A stretch of 33,386 nucleotides of DNA, taken from Tabrizicola sp. (GTDB taxonomy: Bacteria; Pseudomonadota; Alphaproteobacteria; Rhodobacterales; Rhodobacteraceae). The position numbers and the translations under genes are program-made. The notes under the pieces were generated by a model. The model searched no databases. It was given only the letters and a program-made list of their open reading frames with translations, and had not been told where the DNA came from. How positions within the stretch are numbered: position 1 is the first letter of the stretch; each line of letters begins with the position of its first letter. Shown in pieces: positions 30,767 to 33,386 of the stretch. The stretch is from assembly GCA_025458105.1 (NCBI GenBank), contig JALOTD010000035.1, positions 1 through 33,386 of the forward strand, in the 5' to 3' direction.

Positions 30767-32209
30767 TCAGTTTCCGACCGGCATCACCCGCCGCCCGCCT
30801 GCGGCTATGCCGTCCTCGATCCGGCTTTCCACGTCATTGCCGTCCAGCGAGGCAAGAAACCCGTTGAACTCCGGCGTCATCCGCGTGGCCAACCGTCCCG
30901 CCTCGATCGCAAGATCGACCTCGGCCACCGGCAGTTTCAGCCGGGTCGGCACCTTGTTCATCGCGTTGCGCATCTCGGTCGGAAGGCTCGCCAGGCTCGC
31001 CTCGCCCACGAACAGCTTCACGTCCTTGCAGTCCCACCCAGCGGTCGAACCGCGCAAGCGCCGCACTTCGGACAGGGGCAGCGCGCAGCGCCATTCGATC
31101 AGCTCCATCTCCCACAACCGCAGCTCGCCGCGCATGCTGTCGTACCCCGACCGGCTGGCCGCCGACATCGCACTACTGGCAATCGACATCGCCAGGTTCA
31201 CGCCGCCCGGTCCCGCCACCTTTTGCGTCCAGTCGTAATCTTCCTCGACCCCGGCATTCGCCACCAAGAACAGCATCCGCTTCAGCTTTACCGCCTCTTC
31301 CGGCGTCAGGGGGGCAAAGGGCACCTGCGCCCGGGCGCGCTCCACCGCCAGCCCTGTCGTCCCGAAATTGTCGGTGATACCACCGTCCAGAAGCTTCACG
31401 AACTTCACCTCCTCGGGGTTCGTATAGCTTTCCAGCGCCCGCGCATGCGCCCGCATCGCTGCCGTCGCCTCGGGGTTATACCGGGCCGCTGTCAGCCAGT
31501 CGGGCTCGCGATAATCGCACTTGCCCTGATGGGCCTCCAGCACGATGGGGGTGAACACCAGCGGAAAGGCCGCCGAGGCCGCCACCGCTTCACTGAGCCG
31601 GACCTTGGACAGGTCGGAACAGAGCGCATCGAACGTTTCCGGGCTGAACAGGAAGGGCGTGTTGTTCGCCATGTCGGTCGCGTTGATCCAGGTCTTGATC
31701 CCGGAACGCTGGCGCAGATCGCCAAAGGTCGCGCCCTTGAACAGCACATCATCCAGATAGCGCCCGAAGGTCTCGCGCCCGTTCACCCCCCCGGCGACCC
31801 CCTTGATGATCGTCAGCGGGTTGAAGCCGGAGGTGACCATATAGGCCTCGCCATCCGTCACCAGAAACCGCTCGCGGAAGCCGTCCAGTCCGTCTGGCCC
31901 GTAAAGCCCGAACTGCGCCGCCATGATCGACCCGCCCGAAACGCCGGAAACTAGCCGCACTTCGTCCAGAAGGCCGTTCGGCGTCCCCGTCTCCACCCCC
32001 GCCGCGCGCAACTCCTCTAGCATGCCGTAAGCAAAGGACGTCGCCCGGAACCCCCCGCCGGAAAACGCCAGGCCGATGTACAGCTCACCATCCCCGACTG
32101 TCACGCCCTCGACCAGGGGCGCGTTCTCGCCCTGCAAGGGCTGGTTCTGCGGCTGGTTCCAGGGCGCACAGCCTAGAAGAAGCAACAAGGGCAGAAGGGC
32201 GCGGCGCAT
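30767..32209 (-). CDS. Patatin-like phospholipase, probable lipoprotein
   Basis: A 480-residue protein starting MRRALLPLLLLLGC, which looks like a lipoprotein signal with the lipid-bearing Cys14 (a somewhat unusual LLGC lipobox). The patatin domain has the oxyanion motif SGGGFRA (Gly51-Arg55) and the nucleophile elbow GVSGG with Ser91. The catalytic Asp lies in LLDGGITDNFG. It should hydrolyse acyl esters of lipids in the periplasm or outer membrane. Some bacterial patatins are secreted effectors, but the lipobox argues for an envelope role here. The start is ATG 32209; no ribosome binding site is visible. It begins 19 bases after the sensor kinase stop on the same strand. Confidence 0.87.
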   Translation of the reverse strand: MRRALLPLLLLLGCAPWNQPQNQPLQGENAPLVEGVTVGDGELYIGLAFSGGGFRATSFAYGMLEELRAAGVETGTPNGLLDEVRLVSGVSGGSIMAAQFGLYGPDGLDGFRERFLVTDGEAYMVTSGFNPLTIIKGVAGGVNGRETFGRYLDDVLFKGATFGDLRQRSGIKTWINATDMANNTPFLFSPETFDALCSDLSKVRLSEAVAASAAFPLVFTPIVLEAHQGKCDYREPDWLTAARYNPEATAAMRAHARALESYTNPEEVKFVKLLDGGITDNFGTTGLAVERARAQVPFAPLTPEEAVKLKRMLFLVANAGVEEDYDWTQKVAGPGGVNLAMSIASSAMSAASRSGYDSMRGELRLWEMELIEWRCALPLSEVRRLRGSTAGWDCKDVKLFVGEASLASLPTEMRNAMNKVPTRLKLPVAEVDLAIEAGRLATRMTPEFNGFLASLDGNDVESRIEDGIAAGGRRVMPVGN

Positions 32210-32228
32210 TGGAAACCAGACTGAAGGA

Positions 32229-33386
32229 TCACTCCGATTGCTGAAGCTTCGGCCAGTGGATTTCAAGCGTGAATCCGCCCGCGCCCTCTGGCATCACCAT
32301 CCGCGCACCATGCCGCGCCGCAATGGCGCGCACCAGTGCCAGACCCAGCCCGTGCCCCTTGATCCCCCGGTCGCGGTCCGCTCTGGTGAACCGCTCGAAG
32401 GCCTCGGCCTTCAGGTCCTCGGGCAGGCCCGGGCCGGTGTCCGCGACCCGCATCAGATGCCGGTCACCCGCTGACGACACCTCCAGCGCCAGCCGGTCAC
32501 CCTTCGCACAATACTTGATCGCATTGTCCAGAAGGTTCGACAGCACCTGCGCGATCAGGTTCCGGTCGCCCAGCACCCGCAGCCCGGGCGCAACCCGCGC
32601 TTCGGCCATTAGGCCCTTGTCCTCGGCCAGGGGCTCATAGAGCTCCCAGACCTCGGCGCAGACGGCCGACAGGTCCACCGGCACCAGCCCGCCGCCCTGG
32701 CCCTGGTCCGCCTCGGCCCGGCTGATGTCCAACAGAGAGTCAAACATGCGGATCGCCTGCCGCATCTCGGCCTTCAGCTCCGCCGTGACCTCTTCCTGCC
32801 CCTCGATCTTCGACAGCTTCTGCAACATCCTGTTCAGGGGCGTCCGCAGTTCATGCGCGATGGTATCCGACAGCCGGTGCGTCGCCCGGTTCAGGTTCTG
32901 GATCCGGTCCAGCATCGCGTGAACATGAGTCTCCAGAAGCCCGAACTCATCCTCGCTGCGCGCCCCCGGCAGGCGGGCATCCAGCGCGCCTTCGGCAACC
33001 CGGTCGGCCAGGTCATTGACCCGCCCGATCCGTCCCATCACCGACCGCGCGGCCAGCCAGCCCACGAGCCCGCCCGCCACCAGCATGGCCGCGAGCAACC
33101 CCAGCATCCCCCGCCGCATCGCGGCCAGCGTCTCATCGACCGGGCGCAAGGACCGCGCGACCAAGAGCGGAAACCCCCCCGGCAATTCGCGGGCCACGGC
33201 CAGCCAGCGCACCCCGCCCTCCTCCAGCATCTCCACCGGCTCAAGCGCGAACCCCTCGCCCGCGGCCTTCAGCCCCACCGGCCAGCCCGCCCGAGTGCCC
33301 GCCAGCACACGGCCCTCCCGGTCAAGGAGCAGTAGCATCTCCTCCCCCGTCGCCGCCGTCGCGCGATAATCAATCGCCTGGCGCAG
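32229..33386 (-). CDS. Sensor histidine kinase (N-terminus beyond the window)
   Basis: The frame is open to the right edge, so the N-terminal span and part of the sensor region are missing; 385 codons are visible. A periplasmic segment is followed by a membrane span (GMLGLLAAMLVAGGLVGWLA). A HAMP domain comes next (RIGRVNDLADRVAEGALDAR), then HisKA with the H-box IAHELRTPLNRM, N-box SNLLDNAIKYC, G1 VADTGPGLPED and G2 GHGLGLALVRAIAARHG. This is an ordinary EnvZ/QseC-like architecture. Its response regulator probably lies just outside the window. The patatin gene follows 19 bp after the stop and may be cotranscribed. Confidence 0.92.
   Translation of the reverse strand: MRQAIDYRATAATGEEMLLLLDREGRVLAGTRAGWPVGLKAAGEGFALEPVEMLEEGGVRWLAVARELPGGFPLLVARSLRPVDETLAAMRRGMLGLLAAMLVAGGLVGWLAARSVMGRIGRVNDLADRVAEGALDARLPGARSEDEFGLLETHVHAMLDRIQNLNRATHRLSDTIAHELRTPLNRMLQKLSKIEGQEEVTAELKAEMRQAIRMFDSLLDISRAEADQGQGGGLVPVDLSAVCAEVWELYEPLAEDKGLMAEARVAPGLRVLGDRNLIAQVLSNLLDNAIKYCAKGDRLALEVSSAGDRHLMRVADTGPGLPEDLKAEAFERFTRADRDRGIKGHGLGLALVRAIAARHGARMVMPEGAGGFTLEIHWPKLQQSE

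Noticed and set aside
1-33386. CRISPR arrays, insertion sequences, phage genes and toxin-antitoxin or defence modules
   Set aside because: No regularly spaced repeats, transposase or integrase motifs, or recognisable defence genes were seen on either strand.

Overview
The window is GC-rich, densely packed chromosomal DNA from an alphaproteobacterium, most likely a member of the Rhodobacterales (Rhodobacteraceae/Paracoccaceae). That placement is inferred from the protein types: a GTG-started GlnK next to AmtB, a PBP1A with a cysteine-bearing insertion in its GT51 domain, RnpA starting MTPP, a Tat-type MlaC, and the rpmH-rnpA-yidD / yidC-MOSC-engB / argB neighbourhood. I see no transposase, integrase, phage gene, CRISPR array, toxin-antitoxin pair or obvious defence island. 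It reads as core genome, and I found no convincing new multi-gene system. The points of interest are gene boundaries, leaders, terminators and a few poorly described proteins.

Layout. 1-1.5 kb (+): the 3' part of a TRAP transporter large permease (DctM), overlapping a TRIC/YicG-type channel. 1.76-5.4 kb (-): an operon of a TVP38/TMEM64 membrane protein, a MerA/Lpd-like flavoprotein and a sensor histidine kinase, whose stop codon lies inside a tRNA-Arg(ACG) gene. 5.57-6.48 kb (+): rpmH-rnpA-yidD. It meets a convergent yidC-MOSC-engB operon (9.76-6.53 kb, -) at two perfect palindromes. 9.95-12.4 kb (-): ttcA and an EAL protein with a degenerate GGDEF domain. 12.5-14.2 kb: a DUF900-type alpha/beta hydrolase (+) and an SDR (-) with overlapping stop codons. 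14.3-15.2 kb (+): argB with a good sigma70-type promoter. 15.2-18.3 kb (-): a type I secretion ABC protein and its HlyD adaptor, without cargo or outer-membrane partner in view. 18.4-20.4 kb: mlaA-mlaC (+) and a small membrane protein (-). 20.5-22.7 kb (-): PBP1A. 23.0-24.9 kb (+): glnK-amtB with a structured leader, an apparent break at the amtB start and a clear terminator. 25.0-26.7 kb: two convergent DMT-family transporters. The second ends a (-) operon running sseA, membrane protein, aminotransferase, DMT (29.25-25.8 kb). 29.4-30.3 kb (-): a glycine-zipper-like small protein and smpB. 30.3-30.8 kb (+): a pore-loop ion channel. 30.8-33.4 kb (-): a patatin-like lipoprotein and a sensor histidine kinase cut by the window edge.

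Functional themes: translation and RNA processing with membrane insertion (rpmH, rnpA, yidD, yidC, engB, ttcA, tRNA-Arg, smpB); envelope maintenance (PBP1A, MlaA/MlaC, type I secretion, patatin); nitrogen control and assimilation (GlnK/AmtB, ArgB, aminotransferase); and a likely sulfur branch in which the aminotransferase could feed 3-mercaptopyruvate to SseA. Gene spacing is very tight. Five of the seven tail-to-tail junctions either overlap or have at most 4 bp between stop codons. No gene-free stretch reaches 300 bases; the two largest are 22736-23016 (promoter and leader signals) and 1484-1759 (nothing beyond a weak 5-bp hairpin).
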